Part shown: positions 14,162-14,205 of the stretch, one piece after another | How positions within the stretch are numbered: the stretch's first letter is position 1 | Layout of the letters: every line of letters begins with the position of its first letter | Origin: an uncultured Collinsella sp. | GTDB taxonomy: Bacteria > Actinomycetota > Coriobacteriia > Coriobacteriales > Coriobacteriaceae | Direction of reading: 5' to 3' | DNA: 14,205 nucleotides | Assembly: GCA_900548935.1 (NCBI GenBank) | Contig: URMR01000034.1 | Span: forward strand, 1-14,205 | Made by a program: the position numbers and the translations under genes | Notes under the pieces: model-generated | The model's database searches: none | Told to the model about the DNA's origin: nothing | Seen by the model: only the letters and a program-made list of their open reading frames with translations

Positions 14162-14205
14162 GTTACGCGGTTCTACGAACCGCGTAACTAGTTGACGCTG
14201 CGCGC
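14162..14205 (+). terminator. hairpin after the RGG gene plus shared 3' flank
   Basis: GTTACGCGGTTC (14162-14173) pairs perfectly with GAACCGCGTAAC (14177-14188) around TAC. It is followed by TAGTTGACGCTGCGCG, close to TGCTCGACGCTGCGCG after the pyrE hairpin. The window ends within this flank, so the element may go on. Confidence 0.7.

Overview
The window reads as chromosomal DNA of a high-GC Gram-positive gut actinobacterium of the class Coriobacteriia, most likely Collinsella or a close relative. This is inferred from GC-rich codon use with AGGAGG-type ribosome sites, a membrane-embedded LuxR regulator of a kind typical of that class, and hairpin elements placed right behind stop codons. 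No rRNA, tRNA, CRISPR array, phage gene or intact transposase was seen.

Layout. (1) 1-190: a possible gene end on the plus strand, then a nested inverted repeat with perfect 28-bp arms facing the end of the esterase gene. (2) 190-4970: a carbohydrate locus. A cytoplasmic alpha/beta-hydrolase esterase (minus) diverges from a PTS EIIBC permease (plus), which is followed by a DUF4038/GH140-like glycoside hydrolase. The 490-bp divergent region is AT-rich and carries several GTAAAC/CTAAAC palindromes that look like operators of one local regulator. (3) 4971-6910: an intergenic stretch with palindromic repeats, then a polytopic LuxR-family regulator broken by a -1 frameshift, then a second palindrome of the same family. 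(4) 7012-10087: an MgtA-type Mg2+ P-type ATPase (minus) behind a leader of about 270 nt. The leader has its own promoter, a 23-codon upstream ORF with a strong ribosome site, an internal hairpin, and a 17-nt long-range pairing (15 of 17) between the upstream ORF and a stretch ending in a U-run. (5) 10218-11033: pyrE and a composite palindromic trailer. (6) 11121-13152: a short peptide deformylase-like gene (minus) divergent from a DHA2-type MFS exporter (plus). (7) 13153-14205: a leader of four small hairpins, then a protein with an acidic head, a MarR-like winged helix and an RGG-rich tail, ending in a hairpin that shares its 3' flank with the pyrE trailer.

How the parts may work together. 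The esterase, permease and glycoside hydrolase probably serve one imported, possibly acylated glycoside inside the cell. The other genes look like independent units. The two most notable signals are the mgtA leader, which resembles a leader-peptide attenuator rather than a known Mg2+ riboswitch, and the MarR-RGG fusion behind its row of hairpins.
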